From contig OZ251244.1 in NCBI GenBank assembly GCA_965240325.2, forward strand, positions 372,001 to 436,000: a DNA stretch of 64,000 nt, written 5' to 3'. The notes under the pieces are model-generated. The model did not search any database. It saw only the letters and a list, made by a program, of their open reading frames with translations, and was not told the DNA's origin. Of the stretch, positions 1-9,518 are shown piece by piece. Positions within the stretch are counted from its first letter, which is position 1; each line of letters begins with the position of its first letter. Origin of the DNA: Rebecca billardiae RCC1528. Its lineage: Eukaryota; Haptophyta. The position numbers were made by a program, and so were the translations under genes.

Positions 1-834
1 CAGATAGCGCTGGGCGAGGTCGATTGGTGCGTCAGATATTCGGCAACGACCAGCCCCGCTCGTGTGCCGCCGCTCGTGCTACTCTTGACGACCACCTCTG
101 GCTCGGTCGCGCGCACGAGGCTGCTCGCGGGCCCAATCGTGCCGTGTACCGTCAAGCTGTACCGTGCGCAGCGAGGCGCACTCAGACGTCCGCATGGGCT
201 CGCATGCGAGGGCCCGGCAGTGCGACGCGTCGATGGAGCATGCTCCGGATACGCTTCGGCGCACTTTCCGACGCGCACGAGCCGCTCGAAGGCGCGGAAG
301 GGCGCCCAAACGGGGCAACCGCCATTTTGCGCCACTTCGGCCCGGATGGCGGTCAAGGGAAATTGCTGGTGCGCTATCCTCAGAAAAGTTTAATCATATA
401 TATACGCGTCGTGAATGATTAAGTGCCGTGTGACCGCGCCGACCGCGAGAGTTCGGATGCCCGACACGGATGGTACGGTAGGACCGCGTGTACTCAGTAC
501 TGCCACGGCTGGCAATACCGATTACCGCGTGGCTCAGATCGGGAATTAATAGCGTAACCGTATGATACTTCTGTCCTGGGACTCACTGTCGTCATACCGC
601 GCGCGGACCGGGTCTCACGGGTCTGAGGCCCGTGCGCCAAGCCGCCTCCGAGCCGAGCCGGAGCCGTCGCCGGCGGTCACGGCTGCCGGACTCTTGGCCC
701 GCCCGGGACTCTGCTCCGGGTAGCTCACTGCAGCGTGCCAATCAAGCGGCGGCGGATTCACATTCGTGGTCATGTCCGCCAGCATATCGTAGTCGTCGCT
801 GCTTTCACTTTCGGTGGCTGCTATGCAAGTAGAC
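1..834. other. no gene recognised
   Basis: Short overlapping open frames on both strands have no ATG-initiated, family-like protein. I see no repeat or RNA gene. It is probably intergenic sequence downstream of the minus-strand gene that ends at 835. Confidence 0.5.
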
Positions 835-1462
835 TTACTCAAGCACGAAGGTCACCTTGTTCATGAAGCCGGAAATGTCGCCATCTACTCCGTAAACGGA
901 CGCGTTGCCCGAGTTGACGACGGCCTTGTTGAAGCCGATGAACGGATTGTCTGTGGTGAGGGAGTAGTTCTCGCCGGCGTCCTGTAACGGACGCGCGCGC
1001 CGATGCGCATGCATTGCCAGCACTCAGCGATGACACCGTGAGCGCACGCACGCGGTGCTTGAACACACGCAAATGCGCGCGGGGGAGACGCGCGCGTACG
1101 GATGCATACGACACCGAGCAAGCCGCCGATCCGCCCATGCCCGATCGGACAGAATACTGGCCCCACGCAGTCGAAGACCCAACGCCTGCGAGGCTTGGTG
1201 GCGCCGCGGACGCGAAATGCCCAGCAGCGCAGCTTGTTCCCGTCAGCGTGACAGCGTGCGAACTCTTGTTGACGATGTTGACATCCGTGCCACGGTCGCC
1301 GAGCGGTCCGCCGTCAGACGACACCCAGTAGCCAACGGCGAACGCGGCGAGTGGAACGGCGATTTTGGCGGCGAGGGAGGTACCGCCCGCCACTGCGGGT
1401 GGTATTGGGGCACCGTCGGCCCCGATCTCGTAGAAGACACCGACCGGCGGCTCCCAGGCCAT
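835..1462 (-). CDS. small membrane-anchored protein of unknown family (paralogue A)
   Basis: Two exons on the minus strand, 1462-1100 and 981-835, with a GT-AG intron of 118 bp; both junctions are in phase 0. The product is 169 aa from an ATG at 1462. An N-terminal stretch of about 30 residues precedes one hydrophobic segment (KIAVPLAAFAVGYWV), then GGPLG, then a soluble domain rich in Ser, Gly, Thr and aromatic residues that looks all-beta. The C-terminus contains DNPFIGFN and ends near GFMNKVTFVLE. It is clearly paralogous to the divergent gene at 1836-2428: both share the TM-GGPLG arrangement, the NPxxG motif and the final strand, and both have the intron at the same place. I do not recognise the family. 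A single-pass protein with a beta-sandwich-like domain is inference only. Confidence 0.65.
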
Positions 1463-1835
1463 TGTCGTGAGTGGTTGGTTGTCGCTCCAAGCTACCGCGG
1501 AGATCGCGCAAGGTAGTCACGGCTTGATGAGTTGAGAATGTACATACACATATGGGTAGTCGCGCCACGTCTGGTCTAGTACGTACTCAGAAACCGGGAC
1601 CTTGGACCGGTACTTGAGCGACCAATCATGATATTCATCCATGATCGTCGTGATCATGATTGGAGGATCAAAATATTCGTCAATGCAACAGCGCCAATAC
1701 TTCACTGTAGCTGGGTGAAGGGATGAAGCCAGCTGTAAAGTCATCAGTGAACGAACCCTTCCAACCGGAAGCCGGAACGACGACCCTGCAACTTCCAGCC
1801 GGCCTGCTCTCGCGCACAATTGCACGTACTCGCAC
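1463..1835. promoter_or_regulatory. shared divergent upstream region of the paralogous pair
   Basis: These 373 bp separate the ATGs of two divergent paralogues. The stretch is more AT-rich than the genes and holds short palindromes around ATCATGAT/ATGATCGTCGTGATCAT at about 1625-1665. A shared promoter is inferred from the geometry; no TATA box or other core element was identified. Confidence 0.3.
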
Positions 1836-2428
1836 ATGCCCGTTCTCGTGACCTTGGGCGGCATCGCCCTCGGCGCGGGCATCGGCGGGGCTTGGCTGAC
1901 GACGAGGGGTGGTCCCCTCGGGATGTTTGGCGGCCGCGGGACCAACATTCTCGTCGCCAACAACACGGGCGAGGACATCACGTTTGACCAAGGCTCTGCG
2001 GCCTGCGAGTGGGGGCGCTACGACCCTGCCGCGCCCACCACTCCCCTACCAGGGAAGGCAGAAGACGGCACCATGTCCTGGTACAAGTTTGGCACGGACA
2101 GCAACGGCGCCTCCGCGTCCTGTGGTGGCAAGTTCGTGTCTTCGGTACGTTGCATCAATCACCGGCTCACCGCTTGCGCGAATGCTGTGCGCTATAGTGC
2201 GCAAACGCGTGCTGACATGATGGCTGCTGTGCTCGCCGCGTCCGTGTTGCGGATGGCGAATAGGGTGGCACGGAGTACTCGTTCTACTCGTACAACCCCT
2301 ACGTGGGTAACAACCACGTGAACCACAGTCCCAACGTGTCGGTCTTTGACGCTTTGGGTCACCCCGAAGGCTCTGAGCAGTATGACATCGGTGGATTCGT
2401 GAACGTGGTTCAGCTCCGACTCGACTAA
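1836..2428 (+). CDS. small membrane-anchored protein of unknown family (paralogue B)
   Basis: Exons 1836-2144 and 2264-2428 are joined by a GT-AG intron of 119 bp in phase 0, giving 157 aa from an ATG at 1836. The N-terminus is a hydrophobic Gly/Ala-rich segment (LVTLGGIALGAGIGGAWL), followed by GGPLG and a soluble domain with a CEWGRY motif, a Cys-Gly-Gly segment at the splice junction, SYNPYVGNN and a last strand GGFVNVVQLRLD. Exon 2 was found because it matches the C-terminus of the divergent paralogue at 835-1462, not because it is open from an ATG. The paralogue has a longer N-terminus, so an extra upstream exon is possible here. Function is unknown. Confidence 0.65.
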
Positions 2429-2578
2429 GTTCGGTCTAGCAGTGGAGACGACAGTCATCTCCACTTGCTGCGGCGGCGTGCTCGAGGAGCCGTTGGCCGG
2501 CCAAGTCCCTCTGGCCCGAGTCCCGCGACCGCGGCGCGGACCCGCGCCCAAGGCTGGGCGTGTGTGACGCGTCATGCC

Positions 2579-2613
2579 ACGTGACGTCACGTCATGACGT
2601 CATGACGTGACGC
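2579..2613. repeat. overlapping TGACGTCA palindromes
   Basis: Alternating ACGTGACGTCACGTC and ATGACGTCATGACG units overlap in 35 bp. A shorter version lies at 3066-3083 (CTGACGTCATGACGTGAC). TGACGTCA is the classical CRE/bZIP half-site palindrome. No gene start is adjacent, so a regulatory role is speculative. Confidence 0.45.
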
Positions 2614-3679
2614 GAGGAATGGCGTAACGTGACGCCCGGACAGCGCTCTGCCCACGCCTGGCACACCCGGACTCACAGTAGTGCCACAGGCGTCAGGCGG
2701 CTGCGCGCGCGCGCGCGGGCGCGCGGCGCCGCCGTCGGCCCGGCCGCCGCGGTGCTCGGGGCGGCGGTGCAGCCCTGGCCCCAACTCCAGCTCCACTGCC
2801 ACATGGGTGCGGGAGCGGGAGCCCTCGCCTTTGGGCGACGAGCCCACCTCCTCTGTGCGGTCTGGCCAGCAGCCGGAACCCGGCGCACTCCCGCCTACGG
2901 GAAGGGACTACTGTACCCCTGAAACGTCACCAGTGACTCATCATTTATTGCGTTATGAACTATCACCAGCGCCAATTACAAGAATACATACGTAACGCGG
3001 ACGAAACGGTACCCGCCAAAAGACGTGTTGCTATGACGCGTGAATTACGCGCGTAAAACGCGTGCTGACGTCATGACGTGACGCGCTGGAAACTGGGCGT
3101 ACGGTCATGACGCGTCATAGGCCAGACATATATAGCCCACGCCTGCCCGCGCCGTCCTGCGCGCGCCGGGGCCGCGCGGGACCCGCGGTGGCTACCGTAC
3201 GGCCGAGCAGTCTCAGCACTCACTGCTGCACAACTCGACAGTATCTATATATGGGCCGGCGGGGCCGCCGTCGGTGTCGCGCCCGGGGGCCTGAGCCCTG
3301 ACCGGTTACCGCGGGGTTCCTGCTGCCACCAGTTAGAGTTGGCGGGCCGCTATATACTATATATAATAATATACTGAGTACTCAGATGGCCAGTGACACG
3401 GGCTCAACAGTGACACCGGGTCCGGGGCTGACATCAGATATATTATAACCGCGTATTATTATAATATGAATCGCAGAATTCGGCATCAGCAAATCCGTGA
3501 CAACGGATGCCACAATCACCCGGTCACGGTCCGGCCGCCGTACCGTAGTCCGCGCGTACAGTACGGCCGATACCGAGCAGAGAGTACTGCGTGCGATGAA
3601 GGATGGCGCGGCCGAACCTGCGTCCTGCCACTGCGTGAGCCTTACGCACGTTTAAATAAAACTCAACTGATAAATATAA

Positions 3680-3724
3680 TGATCTCGCCTGCCTGAGCTG
3701 TGTGCGTCTTAGTAAACTGTACCG
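3680..3724 (+). repeat. dispersed short repeat, copy 1
   Basis: The unit ATGATCTCGCCTGCCTGAG followed by CTGTGTGCGTCT and TAGTAAACTGTA recurs twice, in inverted orientation, at 22941-23088. The copy here lacks the inner TCTTATTC. Size and hairpin form elsewhere suggest a MITE-like element. Confidence 0.5.
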
Positions 3725-4238
3725 CGACTGGCAGTTACCGGGATTCTGAGTGAGCAGAGTGCGGCCCGGAAGTCCGCGTGTGAATGAAGTGAGAGTTCCG
3801 GGCGCCGACCCGGACACCGCGTATCCGGTCAAGCCGAGCCGCTGGCGCGGAAGCCTGACGTCCGTGAGTGACTGATTGTGCCGGCCGGGCGGTTCGTCAT
3901 CGCAGACCGCATATTCAGTCCGCGTGACTTGACGTGACTTCGGGAGCCCAGTTACCTGGCGGCTCAGATATAGATATACTATAGATAGACCGGATGAGGC
4001 GCCGGCCGGGCGCCGGCCGCCCGGCGCGGGCCGGCGGCGTCGCCGCGCATGGCGGCATCGCCCCGCGGACACGAGTCACGGTGACTCGCGCGCCGGCAGG
4101 CCCGCAAGGGCAACGCCGGCTGCATCCGGGCCACCGCGGCGGCCGCCGGGCGCTCGGGAGCCGCGCTGGACCGGTATAGTCCGTCACTCCGTCACTCTCA
4201 GAGCAGTGTCTCGGCTGCTGGTTTCTTTTATAAATAAA

Positions 4239-4249
4239 GAGAGAGCGAG

Positions 4250-4289
<40 letters not shown>

Positions 4290-4334
4290 CGAGAGAGAGA
4301 GTAAGAGAGAGCTGAGAGAGAGATCGAGAGAGAG

Positions 4335-4373
<39 letters not shown>
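4239..4373. repeat. (GA)n microsatellite
   Basis: Nearly pure GA dinucleotide repeats with occasional GC or GT interruptions. Frames through it encode only Leu-Ser or Arg-Glu runs and are not genes. Confidence 0.9.
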
Positions 4374-4459
4374 CTATAAATATATAGTGGGACTGTGCGG
4401 TCGTATAGCGAACCAGCCTGATTATCAGAATATCGTCCGTAACGTCAATATATGCCGGC

Positions 4460-5768
4460 CCCCCATTAATCAAATTTTCGCAGCAGTTTTTTCGGCCTGG
4501 CGTCAGTCTGAAAGGGCCTGGGACCAAGCTAAGTGGCTCGATAGAGAGCCCAGGTACACCCCAACATGCGCCTGGGGCGTTGGCGCCCGAGCCCATCGGC
4601 ATCACCGCTCCAGCCGCTCTCGCACACGCGCGCGTAGCACGTGTCCTACACGGACGAAAGGGACCCCATTGATCAAAATCACAGTGATGACGAGGCTCAT
4701 GAGGGCTGCCACGGCGTCCCTTTCGCTATCGAAGCCATCCTTGGCGTACCGCAAGTGTATACCAATGTGCTCGCACGGCTCCTGCGCGGAGTTGACGCCA
4801 TAGGCTGCTCGTCATACCTCACGGTTGCGACACGCGTGTAGCTTGCGACGTTGCTAGTGCAGTCGTCGGGCACGCCGCCGCTCGCGTCACTGCTTCGGAT
4901 GGGCACATATTTGCGCTCTCGATCTCGAGCACTTACACGGTCACAAATAGTCGATCCATTGCCCCAGCGTCGGCGTTCGAGTCTGAGTCGTCGATCAGCC
5001 AGGCACCTGTTGCGAGTCGCGCATCCTGTCGTGCATGCCGTGCCGCCGCTGGCATCCCGGACACCTTGATCGCGCGAGCTTCCATGGGACCTCGGCGGGT
5101 GAGACGAGCCCTGCGCGGCAGCCGAGATAACCAGCGCTACCATTCACCCCCGTCTCGCGATTCGCCGCCGCGTGCCCATTCTCATCCATGGGATCACCTG
5201 CTGATGCGCCGCAACCGATCCGTCTGATGCGTGGATGAGCACTCAGAGCAGCTGCAGACGATCACTCCTGCTTCACGTCATCATCTTCTTGGGCCTGGGT
5301 GCCCATCTGATCCATCCGCCGTCGCTCCCAACGCCGTCATGGGTTGCCCGGCTTGCGGCCGCCTCTCCTGGGCCCAAGCACCCAAAGTGCTGGGTTCCTG
5401 GTGACTTTTGGCAGCCATGCATCGCTCGGCGAGGCATTGGCCTGGCGAGCTTCCGGCTTGGTCGTCGATTCCCCGGCACGTCTTGGCGGGTTGTCCGATG
5501 GAAGCTTCGGCCACGGCGAGGTTTTGTTCGGCGGCTAGAGGCCAGAAACTTCCGAGTTTTTGCTCTGAAACCTCAGATCTGCTCACAAAAATGGCGGGCT
5601 CACGGCCGATGGCGGCGGAGTTGGCGGTGGCGCTACGGGGCTTTCTGAAGCGCCTATGCGTGGGGCATCTAGCGCTCACTGGGGACCAGGTAGCTGCAGT
5701 GACCCCCTCGCCTACTATGCACGCAGAAGTGCAGAATTTGATCAATGGGGTCCTTTGATTAATGGGGG
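4460..5768. mobile_element. candidate 1.3-kb element with short terminal inverted repeats
   Basis: CCCCCATTAATCAAA at 4460-4474 is perfectly inverted at 5754-5768. A related inner motif, GACCCCATTGATCAAA at about 4662-4677, is inverted at about 5737-5752. The interior has no recognisable transposase; open frames are short and family-less. No target-site duplication was established. It could be a non-autonomous DNA element or a chance pair of short repeats. Confidence 0.35.
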
Positions 5769-5789
5769 TTTTGACGCTATCTAGAGTAT

Positions 5790-6341
5790 CTACGCGAGGA
5801 AGCCGAGCTGCGCGCCGTTTTGCTTGGCGAGCTTGATAAGGTTGGTGCGCAGGGTTTTGGGCGCTTCGCTCGTGAACTCGTCATAGTCGAGTGCACCGTT
5901 CTCGTCGGCGTCCGCGCGCGCAAAGATCTGCTCGATCTGCCCCTCGCTCAGGTGGCTGAAGCCGAGGCGGCGCAGCGCATCTTTCAACTCCTCCGGCTCG
6001 AGCGAGCCGTTCTGGTTCGCGTCCGCGAGCTCGAAGAGCTTGTTAAGCGCCTCGCGGCCGAGCGGCGTGTCGTGCGTGCCCACAAACGACGTGATGACGT
6101 TGGTGTGCGCCGCGATCGCCTTCCCTCGGAGCTTGTTCAGCTCTGGAACTCCCATCACCTCCTTGGCCGCCATAACAAGCGGCGCGAACGGGCCGGTGGC
6201 CGGGTGCTTGACGGTGGACATGGTCGAGGGCAAGCCGCCGCGCGGCATCTGCGTTCGTGCGAGGCGAGATGCGTGCGGGCCGAACGTCGTGGCCGTCGGC
6301 AGGGCGAGGAGCGCGAGGAAGGCGGCGGTGCGCGAGAACAT
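5790..6341 (-). CDS. plastid-targeted EF-hand protein
   Basis: Single-exon gene, 183 aa from the ATG at 6341 (the frame stays open further upstream but without an ATG). Residues 1-20 are a signal peptide (MFSRTAAFLALLALPTATT), followed at once by FGPHASR. The Phe at +1 and the basic, Ser-rich tail form the bipartite ASAFAP-like presequence known for plastid import in algae with secondary red plastids. A helical stretch follows (about 60-95, ELNKLRGKAIAAHTNVITSF). Two canonical EF-hand loops come next, DANQNGSLEPEE and DADENGALDYDE, each with Asp/Asn at 1, 3 and 5, Gly at 6 and Glu at 12. Calcium binding in the plastid is a sound inference; the specific role is unknown. I saw no intron. Confidence 0.85.
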   Translation of the reverse strand: MFSRTAAFLALLALPTATTFGPHASRLARTQMPRGGLPSTMSTVKHPATGPFAPLVMAAKEVMGVPELNKLRGKAIAAHTNVITSFVGTHDTPLGREALNKLFELADANQNGSLEPEELKDALRRLGFSHLSEGQIEQIFARADADENGALDYDEFTSEAPKTLRTNLIKLAKQNGAQLGFLA

Positions 6342-7475
6342 CGTGTCGAGAGAGTGGACGCGGTTGCGGACTTGCTGTGCGTTGGTGCGGTGCAGCACTT
6401 GGTCGGCGAAGCCTCCCGAAGCTCTCCAGCCGTTCGCGCGCTTCCGATCCTGCTTTGCGCGGGTGCTCGTCCGGGTGTAACCAAGCCCTTGAACCAAGGG
6501 AGGTCCGGGCCGGGAGCTCCCAAGCGAGCGGCCAGCGCGACATCACTCCGAAGTTTTGAGTTTTCCCTCAGCCGAAGCCCGCCTCCGCCGTGCATGGCGT
6601 CGACGGTGACCAATGCGACGGAAGCGCAGCGCCAACGGCGTACGACGCGCAGCGGACGCACCTCCCGGGTCTGTCGCCGTGGCAGCAACCGAATCTTCGC
6701 GAGTTGGCGACCCTCGCCGCAGCGCGACACAGACAAGCCAGTGATGCCATCCGCAGAGAGATGAAACGTCGAGCATGCAACATCGCCGGGCCATCCTCGT
6801 CCATGGCGCAGGCGCTGCGGGACGAGGCAGAAGTCGTCACGCCGGTGACGGATGCGCTGCGATTCGTGTGCCTGCGTGAGCAGCTCGTGCCCACTCTCGA
6901 TCGCGAGTGGCACACGCTGTCGCTGGGCGCGCGCGCGCGCACAACCAACAGCTCCTCGTGCCGCCAATAAAACACGCGGGCGCCAGACCTGTCGAAGAGG
7001 CGAAGAGCGACGACCGCGTGAACGTCAAAGCGCTCGTGCTCAGCGTGGCGGCCGTGTACGATGTCAACGCGACCTGCGCCGAGCCCATCATGCCCGGAGC
7101 GGACATCGGCAAGCGTCCTCGCGACGACCGCTCTCGGCTGGCGGCAGGAGGACATCTTGAGACTGCGCTGAGAGGTCTCAGAGGCTGCCGAATCGCTTAG
7201 ATCTCGCATAAGTATGTATGTGATCTCGCAAGCGCAGCGGCAAAACAATAATAATGAGATTGCCAGATTGGGACGAATCTCCAATGTAAGTATGTAACCG
7301 ACCGGGACGGTAATAATACCGGCGCCCAGCCGCCGCGCGCGCGCCCGCCGCTCGCTCGTCAAGTCGTCAGCGGCGGCAAGGCGGCGCGGACCGGCCCATC
7401 GGAGTGGCGAGCAGGACCAAGGAGCGGGTGGGCACGGCTTCAACCGCGGGGCCACGCGCTCGCTGCTCGCGCCGC
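6342..7475. other. upstream regions and a possible unrecognised coding remnant
   Basis: Between two genes. On the plus strand about 6650-6970 reads as a plausible helical protein piece (LRELATLAAARHRQASDAI, then LREQLVPTLDREWHTLSL). It continues after a frame change at about 6970-7197 (KHAGARPVEEAKSDDRVNVK). There is no in-frame ATG at the start, and no clean intron explains the frame change. It is either a multi-exon gene I could not resolve or a decayed one. I do not recognise the family. Confidence 0.25.
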
Positions 7476-9518
7476 ATGCGTGCCGTGCTCATCGTCGTCG
7501 CGCTCGCCGCCGGCGGCGTCGACGCTGCGTGCCCGTGCCTCGGCTCCTCCGAGACGCTGAGCGCCCTCGCGCCGTACATCAGCAGCGGCGACCTGCAGTA
7601 TCTCGGGGTCACGTACCCCGACTCGTATGGCGCCGACGCGTGCGCGGCGTTCGACAGCAGCCTCGAGCCGTACTGCGCGAATTCGACGGGCGCGCCGCTC
7701 GACACCCGCCCCGAGTGGTGCGACGACCAGTGGTGCTTCGTCGACCCCGACAACTGCGACCTGCCCATCGCGTTCAAGTCGACGTATTTCCCGGACTCTG
7801 ACCTGTCGTACTCGTACATGGCGTGCGGCAACAACGCGACGTTCAGCGCGTGGTTCAACGCGACGGGCGCGGGGCGCACGATCGACGAGGTGGCCGGGCT
7901 CGTCGAGTCGTACGTCTACGCCATCCGCGACCACGTCGAGACCGAAATCGCCAACTTTGCGGCGGGCGGGTGCGAGGTGCCGGGCTGCACGTGCCCGACG
8001 TGCAACGCAAGCGGCGTCACGTGGGGCGACACGAGCGTCGAGCTGAGCGCGACGATCTTCAAGGAGGCGGCGGGCACGAGCGCGTCCTCCCAGTCCACCT
8101 GCATCGCGCACACCATGGGCGCCGCCTTCTCGCGCATCGCCGGCTCGGTGTTTGACGAGCCGACGAGCATCGGCTACATGTACGGCGCGACGCAGGCCGA
8201 CGGGGCGTACGCGCAATGGCCGGCGCTCGAGTGGTGCGACGACTTCAACCCGCGGCTGCGGCCGTGGTACGCGATGGCGGCTTCGGGCCCCAAGCGCGTC
8301 GTCATCGTCGCCGACACCTCCGGCTCGATGGCCGAGCTCGAGCGCATCACGATCGCGCGCGAGGCGGTGCAGCGCGTGATCGACACGTTCACCTGGCGCG
8401 ACTCGGCCTCGCTCGTCGAGTTCGCGAGCACCGCGGAGGTGTACTCGGAGACGCTGCTGCAGATGACGGACGCGAACAAGGAGGCGATGAAGGCGCAGGC
8501 CGCGAGCATGACCGCGGTCGGCACGACCAACTTCGTCGCGGCGCTCAGCGCGGCGCTCGACATCCTTGAGGGCGGCTCGGAGTACGGCTGCATCAACGCG
8601 ATTCTCTTCATGACTGACGGGCACGCCGACTTCAGCGACAGCGACTACGCGAGCTTCATCTCGCGCGCGGAGGCGCTCGGCCTGATCGTCTTCTCGTACG
8701 CGCTCGGCTCCGACGCCGACGGCACCGTGCCCAAGCAGGTCGCGTGCGGCACCGAGGGCGTGTTCCACACGGTCGCGGACGGCGGCGACCTGACGGGCGC
8801 GATGACTTCCTACTACTCCTACTACATCGCCGCGACTGGCGCGCGGCAGGCGCGGTGGGTGCAGTACAACGACCTGATCACGGGGGTCGAGATGCTCGCC
8901 TCGTGCGCGCCGGTGTACAACCCCGCGCTCTCCGCCACCGACGGGCTCAACGAGCTGCTCGCCGTCGTGTGCATGGACGTGAACGTGTTTGTTGAGCTCG
9001 AGGTGCTGAGCGCGCGCAACGACTACCAGGACTTCATCACGCGCGTGACGAACAAGACGGACGTGTGCCTGCCCGTGTGGGAAGGGCTCGAGGCGGAGGG
9101 GCAGACGCGGGACAACACGTTCGAGGCGGTGCGGCTGCGCCTCGACAACGTCGGCGCGCAGTCGTGCGTGCCCACGCTCGTGGTGGACACGGGCAGCGAC
9201 GAGGATGAGGACGACGACGGCGGCGGCGACGAGGAGACGACGCTCACCGGCGCGTGCGTCGGGGCGGACTGCCCTGGGGAGCGGTGGTGGAGCCCGGCGT
9301 GGGTGATCCCCACGATGGTCGGCGCGCCGATCGGCCTGATACTTCTCGCGTCCGCCGTGGTCGCGATCGCGAAGGGCTGGCTGGCTGTACCGTGCTGCGG
9401 CTGGTGCGCGGCCGCCGCGGCCGCCCTCCCGACGGCCCCGCCGCCGTTGCCAAAAGGGCCAGCCCAGCTCAAAGAGTTCAACTCGATCGCCGACTTGAGC
9501 GCCGCGAACGACGCGTAG
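7476..9518 (+). CDS. secreted/type I membrane protein with VWA domain
   Basis: Single exon, 680 aa from the ATG at 7476, chosen because it opens a signal peptide (MRAVLIVVALAAGGVDA); the frame before it lacks an ATG. The Cys-rich N-terminal ectodomain includes PRLRPWY just before the VWA domain, the arrangement seen in VWA_N/Cache-VWA proteins such as calcium-channel alpha2-delta subunits. The VWA domain starts near residue 275 with an intact MIDAS: DTSGSM (Asp280), a Thr in AVGTTNF and an Asp in FMTDGHAD. An acidic linker (DEDEDDDGGGDEE) and one transmembrane helix near 607-631 (IPTMVGAPIGLILLASAVVA) precede a short cytoplasmic tail. It is likely a cell-surface adhesion or channel-accessory protein; no close family name is claimed. 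Confidence 0.8.
   Translation: MRAVLIVVALAAGGVDAACPCLGSSETLSALAPYISSGDLQYLGVTYPDSYGADACAAFDSSLEPYCANSTGAPLDTRPEWCDDQWCFVDPDNCDLPIAFKSTYFPDSDLSYSYMACGNNATFSAWFNATGAGRTIDEVAGLVESYVYAIRDHVETEIANFAAGGCEVPGCTCPTCNASGVTWGDTSVELSATIFKEAAGTSASSQSTCIAHTMGAAFSRIAGSVFDEPTSIGYMYGATQADGAYAQWPALEWCDDFNPRLRPWYAMAASGPKRVVIVADTSGSMAELERITIAREAVQRVIDTFTWRDSASLVEFASTAEVYSETLLQMTDANKEAMKAQAASMTAVGTTNFVAALSAALDILEGGSEYGCINAILFMTDGHADFSDSDYASFISRAEALGLIVFSYALGSDADGTVPKQVACGTEGVFHTVADGGDLTGAMTSYYSYYIAATGARQARWVQYNDLITGVEMLASCAPVYNPALSATDGLNELLAVVCMDVNVFVELEVLSARNDYQDFITRVTNKTDVCLPVWEGLEAEGQTRDNTFEAVRLRLDNVGAQSCVPTLVVDTGSDEDEDDDGGGDEETTLTGACVGADCPGERWWSPAWVIPTMVGAPIGLILLASAVVAIAKGWLAVPCCGWCAAAAAALPTAPPPLPKGPAQLKEFNSIADLSAANDA

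Larger units (their letters stand above)
2429..4459. other. repeat-rich intergenic region
   Basis: No convincing coding sequence was found. The region has lower and patchier GC than the gene-bearing parts. It contains TGACGTCA-type palindrome clusters, TATATA-rich patches near 3350-3370, one copy of a dispersed short repeat and a (GA)n tract; the clusters, the dispersed repeat and the (GA)n tract are listed separately. Confidence 0.5.

Noticed and set aside
4228-4605. Leu-Ser repeat frame on the minus strand
   Set aside because: Translation of the (GA)n microsatellite.
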